A stretch of DNA of 64,000 nt from Nocardia nova SH22a. Its GTDB lineage: Bacteria > Actinomycetota > Actinomycetes > Mycobacteriales > Mycobacteriaceae. The notes beneath the pieces were generated by a model that saw nothing but the letters and a program-made list of their open reading frames with translations, was not told where the DNA came from and did no database searches. Below, piece by piece: positions 44,632 to 56,153 of the stretch; the first letter of the stretch is position 1, and each line of letters opens with the position of its first letter. Both the position numbers and the translations under genes were made by a program. The DNA lies in NCBI RefSeq assembly GCF_000523235.1, contig NZ_CP006850.1:4340001-4404000 (forward strand), in the 5' to 3' direction.

Positions 44632-45042
44632 ATGTCCGATGCGAACCGTCCCGCGGCGCTGCGGGTGCTTGTGTACAGCAGCGATGCCGATACCCGTGAC
44701 CAGGTCATCTCGGCGCTGGGTAAACACCCGCATCCCGATCTGCCCCGGTTCGACTATCAGCAGGTCGCCACCGCGCCGGTCGTACTCGAGCGGCTCGACG
44801 GCGGCGCGGTCGACCTGGCCATTCTCGACGGCGAGGCGGCGCCGACCGGCGGGATGGGCCTGGCCAAACAGCTGAAGGACGAGATCGCCGACTGCCCGCC
44901 GATCGTCGTGCTGACCGGACGTGCCGACGATGTCTGGCTGGCGAACTGGTCGCGAGCCGAGGCCGCCGCGGCCCATCCGCTGGATCCCTTCGAACTCACC
45001 GCCGCCGTCACCACCGCCCTGGCCGCACGTCCCGCCGCCTGA
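44632..45042 (+). CDS. Atypical response regulator next to nuo (Rv3143-like)
   Basis: 136 residues, stand-alone receiver domain without output domain. Phospho-acceptor D66 (LAILDGEA) and T95 (VVLTG) are present, but the conserved Lys is replaced by H115 (AAAHPLDPF), so phosphorylation may be absent or altered. Location just before nuoA matches mycobacterial Rv3143, placed beside the nuo operon. A functional link to complex I is inferred from this conserved neighbourhood. Confidence 0.85.
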   Translation: MSDANRPAALRVLVYSSDADTRDQVISALGKHPHPDLPRFDYQQVATAPVVLERLDGGAVDLAILDGEAAPTGGMGLAKQLKDEIADCPPIVVLTGRADDVWLANWSRAEAAAAHPLDPFELTAAVTTALAARPAA

Positions 45043-45056
45043 CCTGGAGTTTTCCA

Positions 45057-45084
45057 CGCCCGGCCGACTGCTGTCGGCCGGGCG
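45057..45084 (+). terminator. Terminator after the response-regulator gene
   Basis: 12-bp perfect stem CGCCCGGCCGAC (45057-45068), loop TGCT, complement to 45084, starting 15 bp after the stop. It separates this gene from the nuo operon, so nuo has its own promoter. Confidence 0.8.
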
Positions 45085-45399
45085 TTCCGGCATGTGCGAC
45101 TCCTCCCGGAATCGGGTGCGCCGCGCCCGGCCGCGGGGCAGCTATTGCGTCGTTTCAGTCATAAGTAGTAGTTCCGAATTCGATCAAACACCGGGGCGGA
45201 ACCGGAAGTATTCATAAAGAGCGGTTGTAGGCTGTGCTGTAGCTCACATGATCGCGGGTCCCGATATGAGTGGCCGCCCTGCCACCAGCCTGTCGCTCGC
45301 AGTCGTGGCGAGCTGTGCCTCGGGGTGAGACTGGCCCGGCAGACGACGATGTCAGCCCCGCCTCGGCAGTTGCCGGCGAGGGAGAGGGGTTGTGCCGTT
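45085..45399. other. nuo promoter region
   Basis: 315 bp with no gene between the terminator and nuoA. AT-rich stretches around 45150-45225 probably hold the promoter, and a CRP-like palindrome lies at 45233-45248. I cannot fix the -35 and -10 elements. Confidence 0.5.
45233..45248. promoter_or_regulatory. CRP/GlxR-like site upstream of nuoA
   Basis: TGTGC-TGTAGC-TCACA matches the TGTGA-N6-TCACA consensus of actinobacterial Crp/GlxR at 9 of 10 positions. It lies 152 bp before nuoA. Confidence 0.5.
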
Positions 45400-45780
45400 G
45401 TGAATACCCAGGTGCCGACTCTTGTGCTCGGTGCGATCGCGGCCGCGTTCGCACTGGGTTCGGTATTGCTGGCGGCCGTCATCGGCCCCAAGCGCTACAA
45501 CCGCGCCAAACTCGAGGCCTACGAGTGTGGTATCGAACCCACCCCGCACGCCATCGCCGGCGGGCCCGGAAACACTGCCGGACAACGCTTTCCGGTGAAG
45601 TACTACCTCACCGCGATGCTGTTCATCATCTTCGATATCGAGATCGTGTTCCTGTATCCGTGGGCGGTGCACTTCGATGCCCTCGGCGTCTTCGGGCTAG
45701 CTGCCATGGCGCTGTTCATCTTCAACGTCTCGGTGGCCTACGCCTACGAGTGGAGGCGCGGCGGCCTGAGCTGGGACTGA
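45400..45780 (+). CDS. nuoA: NADH-quinone oxidoreductase subunit A
   Basis: 126 residues, three membrane helices. Typical of NuoA/ND3: KLEAYECGIEP (the Cys-containing loop near the quinone site), QRFPVKYYLTAMLFIIFDIEIVFLYPWA, and a C-terminal YEWRRGGLSWD. GTG at 45400 is used, with GGAGAGGGG about 10 nt upstream. First gene of the nuo operon, followed after 105 bp by nuoB. Confidence 0.95.
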   Translation: MNTQVPTLVLGAIAAAFALGSVLLAAVIGPKRYNRAKLEAYECGIEPTPHAIAGGPGNTAGQRFPVKYYLTAMLFIIFDIEIVFLYPWAVHFDALGVFGLAAMALFIFNVSVAYAYEWRRGGLSWD

Positions 45781-45885
45781 CGACGACCGGGCACGGCAGC
45801 CCGGCGATACCCCACACACCCAACCCGTCGTCCCGGCAGCGGCCGGGACCGAGGATTCGCACACGGAAGTGAGAGTTGATCCCAG

Positions 45886-46440
45886 ATGGGGCTCGAGGAG
45901 AAATTGCCCAGCGGATTCCTGCTGAGCACGGTCGAACAGTTCGCCGGATATCTGCGTAAGGGCTCGTTGTGGCCCGCGACATTCGGACTGGCCTGCTGTG
46001 CGATCGAGATGATGGCCACCGGCGCGGGTCGCTTCGACAGCGCGCGATTCGGGATGGAGGTCTTCCGGGCCTCGCCCAGACAGGCGGACCTGATGATCGT
46101 CGCCGGGCGGGTCAGCCAGAAGATGGCTCCGGTCCTACGGCAGGTCTACGACCAGATGACCGAACCGAAATGGGTTCTGGCCATGGGGGTCTGCGCGTCC
46201 TCCGGCGGCATGTTCAACAACTACGCGATCGTCCAGGGCGTGGATCACGTGGTGCCGGTGGACATCTACCTGCCCGGCTGCCCGCCGCGGCCCGAGATGC
46301 TGCTGCACGCGATCCTGACGCTGCACGAGAAGATCCAGCAGATGCCGCTCGGTGTCGATCGCGCCGAGGCGGTGCGCGCCGCCGAGGCCGCCGCCCTCGC
46401 CTCCACCCCCACCATCCAGATGAAGGGGCTGCTGCGATGA
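45886..46440 (+). CDS. nuoB: NADH-quinone oxidoreductase subunit B
   Basis: 184 residues. The ligands of terminal iron-sulfur cluster N2 are visible: adjacent cysteines in [10 protein letters not shown], Cys in GVCASSGG, Cys in PGCPPRPE. N2 passes electrons to quinone at the interface with NuoD and NuoH. It overlaps nuoC by 4 nt (ATGA). The longer C-terminal tail ([21 protein letters not shown] region) resembles mycobacterial NuoB. Confidence 0.97.
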   Translation: MGLEEKLPSGFLLSTVEQFAGYLRKGSLWPATFGLACCAIEMMATGAGRFDSARFGMEVFRASPRQADLMIVAGRVSQKMAPVLRQVYDQMTEPKWVLAMGVCASSGGMFNNYAIVQGVDHVVPVDIYLPGCPPRPEMLLHAILTLHEKIQQMPLGVDRAEAVRAAEAAALASTPTIQMKGLLR

Positions 46441-47216
46441 CCGTGGACACACCCAGGAACGCCGGGGACCCACCCGGCAGCGAGACCTCCGAAAACGACA
46501 CGACCGCAACCGGTTCCACGCCTGCGGCGGATTCCGGATCGCGCGCGCAGGAGGCGCCCGGCGACGAGATCATCGGCGTGCGCCACGGGATGTTCGGCAT
46601 CCAGGGCACCGGTGACACCTCCGGATACGGCCGCCTCGTGCGCACGGTGGGCCTGCCCGGCGGCACCCCGCCGCCCTACGGCGCGCCGTTCGACGAGGTG
46701 GTCGGCGCACTGCGGAATGTGCTGGGCGAGGCGGATTTCCGCGCGGCGGTGGAGAAGATCGTGGTCTTCGCCGGTGAGCTCACCCTGCATGTGCGGCGCG
46801 AGCACGTCGTCGCCGTCGCCCGGGCGCTGCGCGACGACCCCGCGCTGCGATTCGAACTCTGCCTCGGCGTGGACGGCGTGCACTATCCCGACGACACCGG
46901 CCGCGAACTCCACGCCGCCTACCACCTGCAGTCGATCACCCACAACCGCCGGGTGCGCGTCGAGGTGTCGGTTCCCGACGCCGATCCCCACCTGCCGTCG
47001 CTGTTCGCGGTGTATCCGACCACCGACTGGCACGAGCGCGAGACCTACGACTTCTTCGGCATCGTCTTCGACGGGCACCCCTCGCTGACCCGGATCATGA
47101 TGCCCGACGACTGGCGCGGGCATCCGCAACGCAAGGACTACCCCCTCGGCGGGATCCCGGTCGAGTACAAGGGCGCGCGCATTCCGCCGCCGGACCAGCG
47201 GAGGACCTACAGCTGA
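46437..47216 (+). CDS. nuoC: NADH-quinone oxidoreductase subunit C
   Basis: 259 residues. An acidic, Ser/Thr-rich N-terminal extension of about 42 residues precedes the conserved domain, as in mycobacteria. The 30-kDa subunit signature is [21 protein letters not shown], followed by [17 protein letters not shown]. It is part of the Q-module with NuoD. Starts in an ATGA overlap with nuoB and ends in a one-base (TGATG) overlap with nuoD. Confidence 0.96.
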   Translation: MTVDTPRNAGDPPGSETSENDTTATGSTPAADSGSRAQEAPGDEIIGVRHGMFGIQGTGDTSGYGRLVRTVGLPGGTPPPYGAPFDEVVGALRNVLGEADFRAAVEKIVVFAGELTLHVRREHVVAVARALRDDPALRFELCLGVDGVHYPDDTGRELHAAYHLQSITHNRRVRVEVSVPDADPHLPSLFAVYPTTDWHERETYDFFGIVFDGHPSLTRIMMPDDWRGHPQRKDYPLGGIPVEYKGARIPPPDQRRTYS

Positions 47217-48550
47217 TGAAGGACACCGAAACCACCCCCGCCACAACGGATCCCGCCCCCGCACCTGCGCCGATGGTCACGGTCGTGGGCCAGGACTGGG
47301 AGGACGTCCGCGAGGCCCTCGACGGCGCCGCCGAAGAGCGCATCGTGGTCAACATGGGCCCCCAGCACCCGTCCACGCACGGCGTGCTGCGCCTGATTCT
47401 CGAGATCGAGGGCGAGACGGTCACCGAGGCCCGCTGCGGAATCGGCTACCTGCACACCGGGATCGAGAAGAATCTCGAATTCCGCAACTGGGTGCAGGGC
47501 GTCACCTTCGTGACCCGGATGGACTATCTGTCCCCGCTGTTCAACGAGACCGCGTACTGCCTGGCCGTGGAGCGGCTGCTCGGCATCACCGACGACATTC
47601 CGGAGCGGGTGAACGTCATCCGCGTGATGCTGATGGAACTCAACCGCATCTCCTCACATCTGGTGGCGCTGGCCACCGGCGGGATGGAACTCGGCGCGCT
47701 GACTCCGATGCTGTTCGGATTCCGCGAACGCGAGCTGATTCTCGACATCTTCGAAACCGTCACCGGCCTGCGGATGAACCACGCCTACATCCGCCCGGGC
47801 GGGCTGGCTCAGGATCTGCCCTACGACGCGGTCGGCAAGATCCGGGATCTGCTGGCGCTCATGCCGAAACGGCTGCGCGACATGGAATTGCTGCTCAACG
47901 AGAATCCGATCTTCAAGGCCCGCACGCGCGGCGTCGGCTATCTGGATCTGCCGTCGTGTATGGCGCTCGGAATCACCGGGCCGGTCCTGCGTTCCACCGG
48001 GCTGCCGCACGACCTGCGCAGATCCCAGCCCTACTGCGGTTACGAGAACTACGAATTCGATGTCGTGACCGACGCCGGATGCGACTGCTACGGCCGCTAT
48101 CTCATCCGGATCAAGGAGATGAAGGAGTCGCTGAAGATCGCCGAACAGTGCCTGGACCGCCTGCGGCCCGGCCCGGTCATGGTGAGCGACAAGAAGATCG
48201 CCTGGCCCGCCGATCTGAAGCTCGGACCCGACGGGCTCGGCAATTCGCCCGAGCACATCGGCACCATCATGGGCTCCTCGATGGAAGGGCTCATCCACCA
48301 CTTCAAACTGGTCACCGAGGGGATGCGGGTGCCGCCGGGCCAGGTCTACACGGCGGTCGAGTCACCGCGCGGGGAATTGGGAGTGCATATGGTCTCCGAC
48401 GGCGGCACGCGGCCCTATCGCGTGCACTTCCGCGATCCGTCGTTCACCAATCTGCAGGCCGTGGCGGCGATGTGCGAGGGCGGCATGGTCGCCGACGTGA
48501 TCGCCTCGGTCGCCAGTATCGATCCGGTGATGGGAGGTGTCGACCGATGA
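47216..48550 (+). CDS. nuoD: NADH-quinone oxidoreductase subunit D
   Basis: 444 residues, 49-kDa subunit. Quinone-site motif [15 protein letters not shown] (residues about 45-60; conserved His), [19 protein letters not shown], and the ending [32 protein letters not shown]. Forms the quinone cavity with NuoB and NuoH. Overlaps nuoE by 4 nt. Confidence 0.97.
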   Translation: MKDTETTPATTDPAPAPAPMVTVVGQDWEDVREALDGAAEERIVVNMGPQHPSTHGVLRLILEIEGETVTEARCGIGYLHTGIEKNLEFRNWVQGVTFVTRMDYLSPLFNETAYCLAVERLLGITDDIPERVNVIRVMLMELNRISSHLVALATGGMELGALTPMLFGFRERELILDIFETVTGLRMNHAYIRPGGLAQDLPYDAVGKIRDLLALMPKRLRDMELLLNENPIFKARTRGVGYLDLPSCMALGITGPVLRSTGLPHDLRRSQPYCGYENYEFDVVTDAGCDCYGRYLIRIKEMKESLKIAEQCLDRLRPGPVMVSDKKIAWPADLKLGPDGLGNSPEHIGTIMGSSMEGLIHHFKLVTEGMRVPPGQVYTAVESPRGELGVHMVSDGGTRPYRVHFRDPSFTNLQAVAAMCEGGMVADVIASVASIDPVMGGVDR

Positions 48551-49317
48551 CCGCCGAACCGATCCCGGTCGCGCCCGCCCGGCCCGCCGTGGTGACCCTG
48601 GAGTTGTCGCGGCGGCCGGTGCCGTTCCCACCGCAGGTCGAGGAGAGCCTGCGCGAGGAGGCGCGCGGGATCATCGACCGCTATCCGCAGGCTCGCTCGG
48701 CCCTGCTGCCGCTGCTGCACCTGGTGCAGAGCGTCGAAGGATATGTGTCGAGTACCGGAATCGCCTTCTGCGCAGGACAACTCGGCCTCACCGACGCCGA
48801 GGTCACCGCCGTGGCGACCTTCTACAGCATGTACCGCCGCACCCCGATCGGTGAGCACCACGTCGGGGTCTGCACGAACACGCTCTGCGCCGTCATGGGC
48901 GGTGACGAGATATTGGCCTCTCTCGCAGAACATCTCGGGACCGCTCCCGGCGCGACAACGGAGGACGGCGCCGTCACGCTCGATCACCTCGAATGCAATG
49001 CCGCCTGTGACTACGCCCCCGTCGTGATGGTCAACTGGGAGTTCTTCGACAACCAGACGCCCGAATCGGCGCGGGCGCTCGTCGACGCGCTGCGGGCAGG
49101 GCAGCCGGTCACCGGATCCCGCAGCAGCGCACCCGTGTGCACCTTCCGGGAGACCGCTCGCATACTCGCCGGATTCCCGGATCGGCGCGAGGGGGCCAAC
49201 GACGGCGAGCCCGGCCCCGCCACCCTGGCCGGTCTGCACGTCGCGCGCGGCGAGAACACCACGGAAACCGCTGCACCCCAAGAGGATTCCTCCACCCGAC
49301 CGGGGGAACTGCGATGA
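48547..49317 (+). CDS. nuoE: NADH-quinone oxidoreductase subunit E
   Basis: 256 residues, thioredoxin-like 24-kDa subunit binding [2Fe-2S] cluster N1a through CTNTLC and [16 protein letters not shown] and HHVGVCTN are conserved. A C-terminal tail of about 60 residues beyond the usual end ([13 protein letters not shown] onward) is low-complexity. Overlaps nuoF by 4 nt. Confidence 0.96.
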   Translation: MTAEPIPVAPARPAVVTLELSRRPVPFPPQVEESLREEARGIIDRYPQARSALLPLLHLVQSVEGYVSSTGIAFCAGQLGLTDAEVTAVATFYSMYRRTPIGEHHVGVCTNTLCAVMGGDEILASLAEHLGTAPGATTEDGAVTLDHLECNAACDYAPVVMVNWEFFDNQTPESARALVDALRAGQPVTGSRSSAPVCTFRETARILAGFPDRREGANDGEPGPATLAGLHVARGENTTETAAPQEDSSTRPGELR

Positions 49318-50663
49318 CCCTGGCACCCGTACTCACCCGCTACTGGGACGAACCGCGCTCCTGGACGCTGGACACCTACCGCCGCCACGACGGCTACCGC
49401 GCCCTGTCGCGCGCCTTGGACATGCATCCCGACGAGGTCATCGCCACCGTCAAGGACGCCGGATTGCGCGGGCGCGGCGGTGCGGGGTTTCCGACCGGGA
49501 TGAAGTGGGGTTTCATCCCCCAGGACCGCGACGGCGCCCCCGCCTCCGGTAAACCGCACTATCTGGTCGTCAACGCCGACGAGTCCGAGCCCGGAACGTG
49601 CAAGGACATACCGCTGATGATGGCGACACCGCATGTGCTGGTCGAGGGTGCGATCATCGCCGCCTACGCCATTCGCGCCTCGCACGCGTTCATCTACGTG
49701 CGCGGTGAGGTGGTCCCGGTCCTGCGCCGGTTGCAGGCGGCGGTCGAAGAGGCTTATGCGGCAGGCTATCTGGGCCGCGACATCCTCGGTTCCGGATTCG
49801 ATCTCGAACTGATCGTGCACGCCGGAGCCGGCGCCTACATCTGCGGCGAGGAGACCGCGCTGCTCGACTCGCTCGAGGGGCGGCGCGGCCAGCCCCGGCT
49901 ACGCCCGCCGTTCCCCGCCGTCGCGGGTCTGTACGCCTGCCCGACGGTGGTCAACAATGTGGAGTCCATCGCCAGCGTGCCCGCGATCCTCACCCACGGC
50001 ATCGAATGGTTCCGGTCGATGGGATCGGAGAAATCGCCCGGCTTCACGCTGTATTCGCTGTCGGGACATGTCACCCGGCCGGGACAATACGAGGCGCCGC
50101 TGGGCGTGACGCTGCGCGAACTGCTCGAGCACGCCGGTGGCGTGCGGGCCGGGCACACACTCAAGTTCTGGACGCCGGGCGGATCCTCCACGCCGCTGTT
50201 CACCGACGAACATCTCGATGTCGCACTCGATTACGAGGGTGTGGGCGCGGCCGGATCGATGCTGGGCACCAAGGCGCTGCAGATCTTCGACGACACCACC
50301 TGTGTGGTGCGGGCGGTGCTGCGCTGGACCGAGTTCTACGCGCACGAGTCCTGCGGCAAGTGCACACCCTGCCGCGAGGGCACCTATTGGCTCGTGCAGT
50401 TGCTGCAGCGACTCGAGTCCGGCGGCGGAACCGACACCGATATCGCGACCCTGCTCGATATCGCCGACAACATCAACGGCAAGTCCTTCTGCGCACTCGG
50501 CGACGGGGCGGCGAGCCCGATCGTGTCCTCCGTCAAGTACTTCCGCGACGAGTACGAAGACCACATCCGGCTGGGCCGGTGCCCGTTCGATCCCGCCCGC
50601 TCGACCGCCTGGGCCGTCTCCTCGGATACGGCCGAGGCCCTGCCCGACCGAGGAGTGCGATGA
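49314..50663 (+). CDS. nuoF: NADH-quinone oxidoreductase subunit F
   Basis: 449 residues, 51-kDa subunit. NADH site [21 protein letters not shown] site [19 protein letters not shown], and the N3 [4Fe-4S] ligands [12 protein letters not shown] with a distal Cys in FCALGDGA. Oxidises NADH. Overlaps nuoG by 4 nt. Confidence 0.97.
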   Translation: MTLAPVLTRYWDEPRSWTLDTYRRHDGYRALSRALDMHPDEVIATVKDAGLRGRGGAGFPTGMKWGFIPQDRDGAPASGKPHYLVVNADESEPGTCKDIPLMMATPHVLVEGAIIAAYAIRASHAFIYVRGEVVPVLRRLQAAVEEAYAAGYLGRDILGSGFDLELIVHAGAGAYICGEETALLDSLEGRRGQPRLRPPFPAVAGLYACPTVVNNVESIASVPAILTHGIEWFRSMGSEKSPGFTLYSLSGHVTRPGQYEAPLGVTLRELLEHAGGVRAGHTLKFWTPGGSSTPLFTDEHLDVALDYEGVGAAGSMLGTKALQIFDDTTCVVRAVLRWTEFYAHESCGKCTPCREGTYWLVQLLQRLESGGGTDTDIATLLDIADNINGKSFCALGDGAASPIVSSVKYFRDEYEDHIRLGRCPFDPARSTAWAVSSDTAEALPDRGVR

Positions 50664-53128
50664 CCACGACCGTCAGCCACGACAGCAGTGGCGTCATCCC
50701 CCAGGACCTGGTGACCGTCACCATCGACGACTCGACGGTGGCGGTGCCGCCCGGGACCCTGCTGATCCGCGCCGCCGAACTGGCCGGGATCCAGATACCC
50801 CGCTTCTGCGACCATCCCCTGCTGGAACCGGTCGGGGCGTGCAGGCAATGCCTGGTCGACGTCGAGGGGCAGCGCAAGCCGGTCGCCTCCTGCACCATGG
50901 CCGTGGCCGACGGAATGGTCGCGCACACCCAGCTCGGTTCGGAGGCCGCGCGCAAGGCGCAGGCCGGGGTCATGGAGCTGCTGCTGATCAACCATCCGCT
51001 GGACTGCCCGGTCTGCGACAAGGGCGGTGAATGCCCGCTGCAGAACCAGGCGATGTCCAGCGGACGGCCCGAATCGCGATTCGAAGGCGTCAAACGCACC
51101 TATCCCAAACCGATTCCGCTGTCACCGGCGGTCCTGCTGGATCGCGAGCGCTGCGTGCTGTGCGCGCGGTGCACCCGGTTCTCCCAGCAGATCGCGGGCG
51201 ACCCGTTCATCGAACTCCTCGACCGTGGCGCGTTGCAGCAGGTGGGGATCGCCGAGGGCGAGCCGATGGACTCCTACTTCTCCGGCAACACCGTGCAGAT
51301 CTGCCCGGTCGGCGCGCTCACGGGCACGACCTATCGTTTCCGCGCCCGCCCCTTCGATCTGGTGTCGAGTCCGGCGGTGTGCGAGCACTGCGCCGCGGGC
51401 TGTGCGCAACGCACCGATCATCGGCGCGGAAAGGTGTTGCGGCGCTTGGCCGGTGACGATCCCGAGGTCAACGAGGAGTGGAACTGCGACAAGGGCCGCT
51501 GGGCGTTCGCCTACGCCTCGGAACCCGATCGTCTCACCACCCCGCTGGTTCGCGACGACAACGGTGAACTGGTCCCCGCGTCCTGGTCGGAAGCACTCGC
51601 CCGCGCGAGTGCCGGACTGGCCGCCGCACACGGAGACGCCGGAGTCCTGGTCGGCGGCCGGGCCACCGTGGAGGACGCCTACGCGTATTCGAAGTTCGCG
51701 CGGATCGCCCTGGGCACCAACGATATCGACTTCCGGGCGCGGGCCCACTCGGCCGAGGAGGCCGACTTCCTGGCCGCATCGGTCGCCGGGCGCGGTGTGC
51801 GCCTCGACTACGGCGCCCTCGAATCGGCGTCGGTCGTGGTGCTCGTGGGCCTCGAACCCGAGGACGAATGCCCGATCCTGCATCTGCGGCTGCGCAAGGC
51901 CGTCCGCAGATCCGCCACCGCGATCTACTCGCTCGCCGCCTGCGCCACCCGCGGCCTGCAGCGGCTGTCGGGCAGGCTGATTCCCACGATTCCCGGCGAT
52001 GAGGGTCGCCTGCTGCAGGCTCTGGCCGTGTCCGGCGCGGGCTACGAATGCCCGCCCGATCCGCCCGGACTCGACGAGCTCGCCCGCGCCCTGCGCTCCC
52101 CCGGTGTGGTCATCCTGGCCGGTGAACGCCTCGCGGCCGTCCCCGGCGCACTGTCGGCGATCGCCGCCCTCGCCGAGACCACCGAGGCCACGATCGCCTG
52201 GGTTCCGCGCCGGGCGGGCGAACGCGGCGCGCTGGAGGCGGGCGCGCTGCCGCATCTGCTGCCCGGCGGGCGCCCGCTGGCGAACGCCCGTGCCCGCCAA
52301 CAGGTTCAGCGTGTCTGGCAGGTCGATGAGCTGCCGTCGGCGCCGGGCCGCGACACCGCCTCGATTCTCGATCCCGCCCGGCAACCCGGCGCGCTGCTGA
52401 TCGGCGGAGTCGAACTCGCCGACCTGCCCGATCCGGGCGCGGCGCTCGCCGCGGTGGCGGCCGCGCGATTCGTGGTCAGTCTCGAACTGCGCCGCAGCGG
52501 GATCACCGCGCTGGCCGATGTGGTGTTCCCGGTGGCGTCCGCGATGGAGAAGGCGGGCACCTTCCTCACCTGGGAGGGCCGGCCGCGCCCGTTCGGCGCC
52601 GCACTCGCCGACGCCACCGTCCGGCGGCAGGCCGCACCGCTGGCCGACCATCGGGTCCTGCATTCCCTGGCCGACGAGATGGGTGTGCGGCTCGCGCTGC
52701 CGACGGTCGAATCCGCCCGCACCGAACTCGACGCCCTCGGCCGCTGGGACGGGCCCCGGCCCCAGCTCCCCTCCTACCCGCCGGTCCGGGTGCCCACCAC
52801 CGAGACCGGCACCGCGATCCTCGGCGGCTGGCGGATGCTGCTCGACAACGGACGCCTGCAGGACGGCGAACCGAATCTGGCCGGTACCGCACGCCCCGCG
52901 GTGGTGCGGCTGTCGGCGGGCACCGCCGCCGAGATCGGCGCGGACACAGGCGATTCGGTGCGGGTGAGCACCGGGCACGGCCGCGTCGTGCTGCCGCTCG
53001 AGATCACCGAGATGCCCGATCGCGTCGTGTGGCTGCCGTGGAATTCGGCGGGCTCGCGGGTCAACGAACGCCTCACCGCCGCCCTCGGGCACCGGGTGCG
53101 CATCCAACGGGAGGATCACCATGAGTGA
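50660..53128 (+). CDS. nuoG: NADH-quinone oxidoreductase subunit G
   Basis: 822 residues. The N-terminal ferredoxin-like part carries the [2Fe-2S] ligands CDH...[10 protein letters not shown], a His/Cys [4Fe-4S] region with [13 protein letters not shown], and [11 protein letters not shown]. Residues about 245-285 hold an additional CEHCAAGC plus CDKGRW set equivalent to cluster N7, followed by a large molybdopterin-oxidoreductase-like domain. It completes the NADH dehydrogenase module. Overlaps the fused nuoHI gene by 8 nt. Confidence 0.95.
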   Translation: MTTTVSHDSSGVIPQDLVTVTIDDSTVAVPPGTLLIRAAELAGIQIPRFCDHPLLEPVGACRQCLVDVEGQRKPVASCTMAVADGMVAHTQLGSEAARKAQAGVMELLLINHPLDCPVCDKGGECPLQNQAMSSGRPESRFEGVKRTYPKPIPLSPAVLLDRERCVLCARCTRFSQQIAGDPFIELLDRGALQQVGIAEGEPMDSYFSGNTVQICPVGALTGTTYRFRARPFDLVSSPAVCEHCAAGCAQRTDHRRGKVLRRLAGDDPEVNEEWNCDKGRWAFAYASEPDRLTTPLVRDDNGELVPASWSEALARASAGLAAAHGDAGVLVGGRATVEDAYAYSKFARIALGTNDIDFRARAHSAEEADFLAASVAGRGVRLDYGALESASVVVLVGLEPEDECPILHLRLRKAVRRSATAIYSLAACATRGLQRLSGRLIPTIPGDEGRLLQALAVSGAGYECPPDPPGLDELARALRSPGVVILAGERLAAVPGALSAIAALAETTEATIAWVPRRAGERGALEAGALPHLLPGGRPLANARARQQVQRVWQVDELPSAPGRDTASILDPARQPGALLIGGVELADLPDPGAALAAVAAARFVVSLELRRSGITALADVVFPVASAMEKAGTFLTWEGRPRPFGAALADATVRRQAAPLADHRVLHSLADEMGVRLALPTVESARTELDALGRWDGPRPQLPSYPPVRVPTTETGTAILGGWRMLLDNGRLQDGEPNLAGTARPAVVRLSAGTAAEIGADTGDSVRVSTGHGRVVLPLEITEMPDRVVWLPWNSAGSRVNERLTAALGHRVRIQREDHHE

Positions 53129-55001
53129 GATGTCGTCGGCGCTGCTCGCGGCGCCCGCCGATCTGTCCGCCTTCGGTCACGATCCGTGGTGGCTGGTCGT
53201 GGTGAAATCCATCGGCATCTTCATCTTCCTGCTGATGATCCCGCTGCTCGCGGTCGTCATCGAACGGAAGGTGGTGGCGTGGATGCAGATGCGGGTCGGC
53301 CCCAACCGGGTCGGGCCGCGTGGATCGCTGCAGTCGATCGCCGACGGGGTGAAGATGCTCCTCAAGGAGGACATCATCCCCGCGATGGTCGACAAGCCGA
53401 TCTACATTCTGGCGCCGATCGTCGCGCTGATCCCGGCGGTGATGGCCTTCGCGGTGATACCGCTCGGTCCGGAGGTGTCGATCTTCGGCACCCGCACTCC
53501 GCTGCAGCTGACCGATATGCCGGTCGGGGTGCTCTACATCCTGGCCATGGCCTCCATCGGCGTGTACGGCATCGTGCTGGCGGGATGGTCGTCCGGTTCG
53601 ACCTATCCGCTGCTGGGCGGGCTGCGCTCCACCGCGCAGGTGATCTCCTACGAGATCGCGATGGCGGCGTGTTTCGCCGCGGTGTTCCTGCTGGCGGGCA
53701 CCATGTCGACCTCCGGCATCGTCGAACGTCAGTGGGGCACCTGGAATGTGTGGCTGCTGCTGCCGTCGTTCCTGATCTACGCGGTGTCGATGGTCGGCGA
53801 AACCAACCGCGCGCCTTTCGATCTGCCCGAGGCCGAGGGCGAACTGGTCGGCGGCTTCCACACCGAGTACTCGTCGCTGAAATTCGCGATGTTCATGATG
53901 GCCGAATACATCAACATGGGCACCGTCTCCGCGCTGGCGACCACGCTGTTCTTCGGCGGCTGGCATGCGCCGTTCCCGGTCAATCTGTGGGACGGCGCGA
54001 ATTCCGGCTGGTGGCCGCTGCTGTGGTTCACGTTGAAGGTGTGGACGTTCCTGTTCGTGTTCATCTGGTTGCGCGGCACGCTGCCGCGGTTGCGCTACGA
54101 CCAGTTCATGAATCTCGGCTGGAAACTGCTCATTCCGGTGTCGTTGCTGTGGGTGATGATCGTGGCCACGCTGAAGGTGATCCAGGACGAGGGCCACAAT
54201 GTCCAGACCGCGGGTCTGATCACGGCCGGGGTGATCATCTCCATCGGCCTGCTGGCCGTGATGCTGCGAGCCGGGCACAGGGGTGACAATCCGCCCCTAC
54301 CGGAAACCGCGCAGTCGCAACAGTTCTCCGATTTCCCGGTGCCCCCGATGCCCGAGACCGCACCACCGGCGGGTCCGAAAGCCGGGTTGCTGGAACCGAT
54401 CGCCGGTTTCTGGGTCACCTTCGTGACGATGTTCAAGAAGAAGAACACCGAGTTCTATCCGGAACAGAAGGTGCCGACCGCACCCCGCTACCACGGCCGC
54501 CACCAGCTCAACCGGCATCCGGACGGGCTCGAGAAATGCATCGGCTGCGAACTGTGCGCGTGGGCGTGCCCGGCCGACGCGATCTACGTCGAGGGTGCCG
54601 ACAACACCGAGGAGCAGCGCTACTCCCCCGGTGAACGCTACGGCAGCGTCTACCAGATCAACTATCTGCGCTGTATCGGCTGCGGGCTGTGCATCGAGGC
54701 GTGCCCGACCCGCGCGCTGACCATGACCAACGAATACGAACTGGCCGACGACAATCGGGCGGATCTGATCTACGAGAAGGACCGGCTGCTAGCCCCGCTG
54801 GGCGAGAATATGCTCGCGCCCCCGCACGCGGCCTATCCGGGCGCCACCGAGGCGGACTACTACCGCGGCTCGGTTCCCGCCGCACCCGGCACCGAGGGCG
54901 ACACCGGCCTGGCCACCGGCGCCCCCGAAACCGGCGGCACCCCGGAGACCGGCACCGGCAAGGAACCCGCCGCCGCCGGTGCGCAAGGGGGTGCCCGATG
55001 A
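53121..55001 (+). CDS. nuoHI: Fused NADH-quinone oxidoreductase subunits H and I
   Basis: 626 residues in one uninterrupted frame. Residues 1 to about 390 are Nuo[39 protein letters not shown], and nine predicted helices, one more than the usual eight (helix 9 at about 367-385). A Pro-rich linker (about 390-420, ending FPVPPMPE region) leads into Nuo[21 protein letters not shown], then two [4Fe-4S] sets at C473-C476-C479-C483 and C518-C521-C524-C528, and a Gly/Thr-rich tail. NuoH closes the quinone site in the membrane; NuoI carries clusters N6a and N6b. In mycobacteria these are separate proteins. An in-frame ATG at 54348 (M410) has no ribosome binding site. Confidence 0.95.
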   Translation: MSEMSSALLAAPADLSAFGHDPWWLVVVKSIGIFIFLLMIPLLAVVIERKVVAWMQMRVGPNRVGPRGSLQSIADGVKMLLKEDIIPAMVDKPIYILAPIVALIPAVMAFAVIPLGPEVSIFGTRTPLQLTDMPVGVLYILAMASIGVYGIVLAGWSSGSTYPLLGGLRSTAQVISYEIAMAACFAAVFLLAGTMSTSGIVERQWGTWNVWLLLPSFLIYAVSMVGETNRAPFDLPEAEGELVGGFHTEYSSLKFAMFMMAEYINMGTVSALATTLFFGGWHAPFPVNLWDGANSGWWPLLWFTLKVWTFLFVFIWLRGTLPRLRYDQFMNLGWKLLIPVSLLWVMIVATLKVIQDEGHNVQTAGLITAGVIISIGLLAVMLRAGHRGDNPPLPETAQSQQFSDFPVPPMPETAPPAGPKAGLLEPIAGFWVTFVTMFKKKNTEFYPEQKVPTAPRYHGRHQLNRHPDGLEKCIGCELCAWACPADAIYVEGADNTEEQRYSPGERYGSVYQINYLRCIGCGLCIEACPTRALTMTNEYELADDNRADLIYEKDRLLAPLGENMLAPPHAAYPGATEADYYRGSVPAAPGTEGDTGLATGAPETGGTPETGTGKEPAAAGAQGGAR

Positions 55002-55837
55002 TCGCGGACGCGAATATCCTTGCCGCCGAGGCCGTCCGGACCAGCACCGGTGAGGCGGTCCTGTTCTGGGTCCTCGCCGTGATCGCGGTCGTGGGCGCAC
55101 TCGGCATGGTGTGCGCGCGCAAGGCCGTGCACTCGGCACTGTGCCTGGCGGCCACCATGATCACGCTGTCGGTGTTCTACATCGCGCAGGACGCGCTGTT
55201 CCTGGGCGTCGTGCAGATCGTCGTCTACACCGGCGCGGTCATGATGCTGTTCCTGTTCGTGCTGATGCTCGTCGGTGTCGATTCCGCCGAGTCGCTGCGC
55301 GAGACGCTGCGCGGACATCGCCTCGCGGTGATCGTCGTCGGTATCGGGTTCGGACTGCTGCTGATCGCGGCGATCGCCCGTGGCGTGCGCGACGATTCGG
55401 TCGCCGCGACCGGTCCGGGATTCGGCGCCGACCCCATCTCCGCCCTCGCCGATCTGCTGTTCATCCGCTACGTGTGGGCGTTCGAACTCACCGGCGCGTT
55501 GCTGATCACAGCGACCATCGGCGCGATGGTGCTCGCGCACCGGGAACGGTTCGGTCCGCGCACCGGGCAGCGGGAGCAGTCCGAGCGGCGGCTGCGGGAG
55601 GGCCGCCGGATCACGCCGCTGCCGACCCCCGGCGTGTACGCCCGGCACAACGCGGTCGACGTACCGGCCCGGCTTCCCGACGGCTCCTTCGCCGAGGAGT
55701 CGGTGAGCACGATCCTGCGCCATCGCCTGCGCCGGGCACACACCGAGTCGGCCCTCATCGGCATCCGGAACAGCGACGGCGACAACGACTCCGGGCGCGA
55801 CCCCGGCACAGACGACTCCCCTTCCACACACGGCTGA
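54998..55837 (+). CDS. nuoJ: NADH-quinone oxidoreductase subunit J
   Basis: 279 residues. Five membrane helices with the conserved [21 protein letters not shown] (functional pi-bulge helix) and a fifth helix [21 protein letters not shown] polar C-terminal extension of about 100 residues is typical of actinobacterial NuoJ. Overlaps nuoHI by 4 nt; nuoK follows after 15 bp. Confidence 0.95.
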   Translation: MIADANILAAEAVRTSTGEAVLFWVLAVIAVVGALGMVCARKAVHSALCLAATMITLSVFYIAQDALFLGVVQIVVYTGAVMMLFLFVLMLVGVDSAESLRETLRGHRLAVIVVGIGFGLLLIAAIARGVRDDSVAATGPGFGADPISALADLLFIRYVWAFELTGALLITATIGAMVLAHRERFGPRTGQREQSERRLREGRRITPLPTPGVYARHNAVDVPARLPDGSFAEESVSTILRHRLRRAHTESALIGIRNSDGDNDSGRDPGTDDSPSTHG

Positions 55838-55852
55838 GAGAGAGGCTCCGCG

Positions 55853-56152
55853 GTGAATCCGGACAACTACCTGTATCTGTCCGCACTGCTGTTCACCATC
55901 GGCGCGGCCGGGGTGCTGGTGCGGCGCAACGCGATCGTGGTGTTCATGTGCATCGAACTGATGCTCAATGCGGTGAATCTGGCCTTCGTCACCTTCGCCC
56001 GCCAGCACCACAACCTCGACGGCCAGGTGTTCGCGTTCTTCACGATGGTCGTGGCCGCCGCCGAAGTGGTGGTCGGGCTCGCGATCATCATGACCATCTT
56101 CCGCACCCGCCGCTCGACCTCGGTCGACGACGCCAACCTGCTGAAGTACTGA
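55853..56152 (+). CDS. nuoK: NADH-quinone oxidoreductase subunit K
   Basis: 99 residues, three helices. Conserved membrane glutamates appear in [16 protein letters not shown] and [14 protein letters not shown]; these are part of the proton path. GTG start. One base separates its stop from the nuoL start. Confidence 0.96.
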   Translation: MNPDNYLYLSALLFTIGAAGVLVRRNAIVVFMCIELMLNAVNLAFVTFARQHHNLDGQVFAFFTMVVAAAEVVVGLAIIMTIFRTRRSTSVDDANLLKY

Positions 56153-56153
56153 C

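Noticed and set aside
54348..55001. Separate nuoI gene starting at the internal ATG
   Set aside because: The frame is continuous with nuoH, there is no ribosome binding site before 54348 and no stop ending nuoH; a fusion is the simpler reading.
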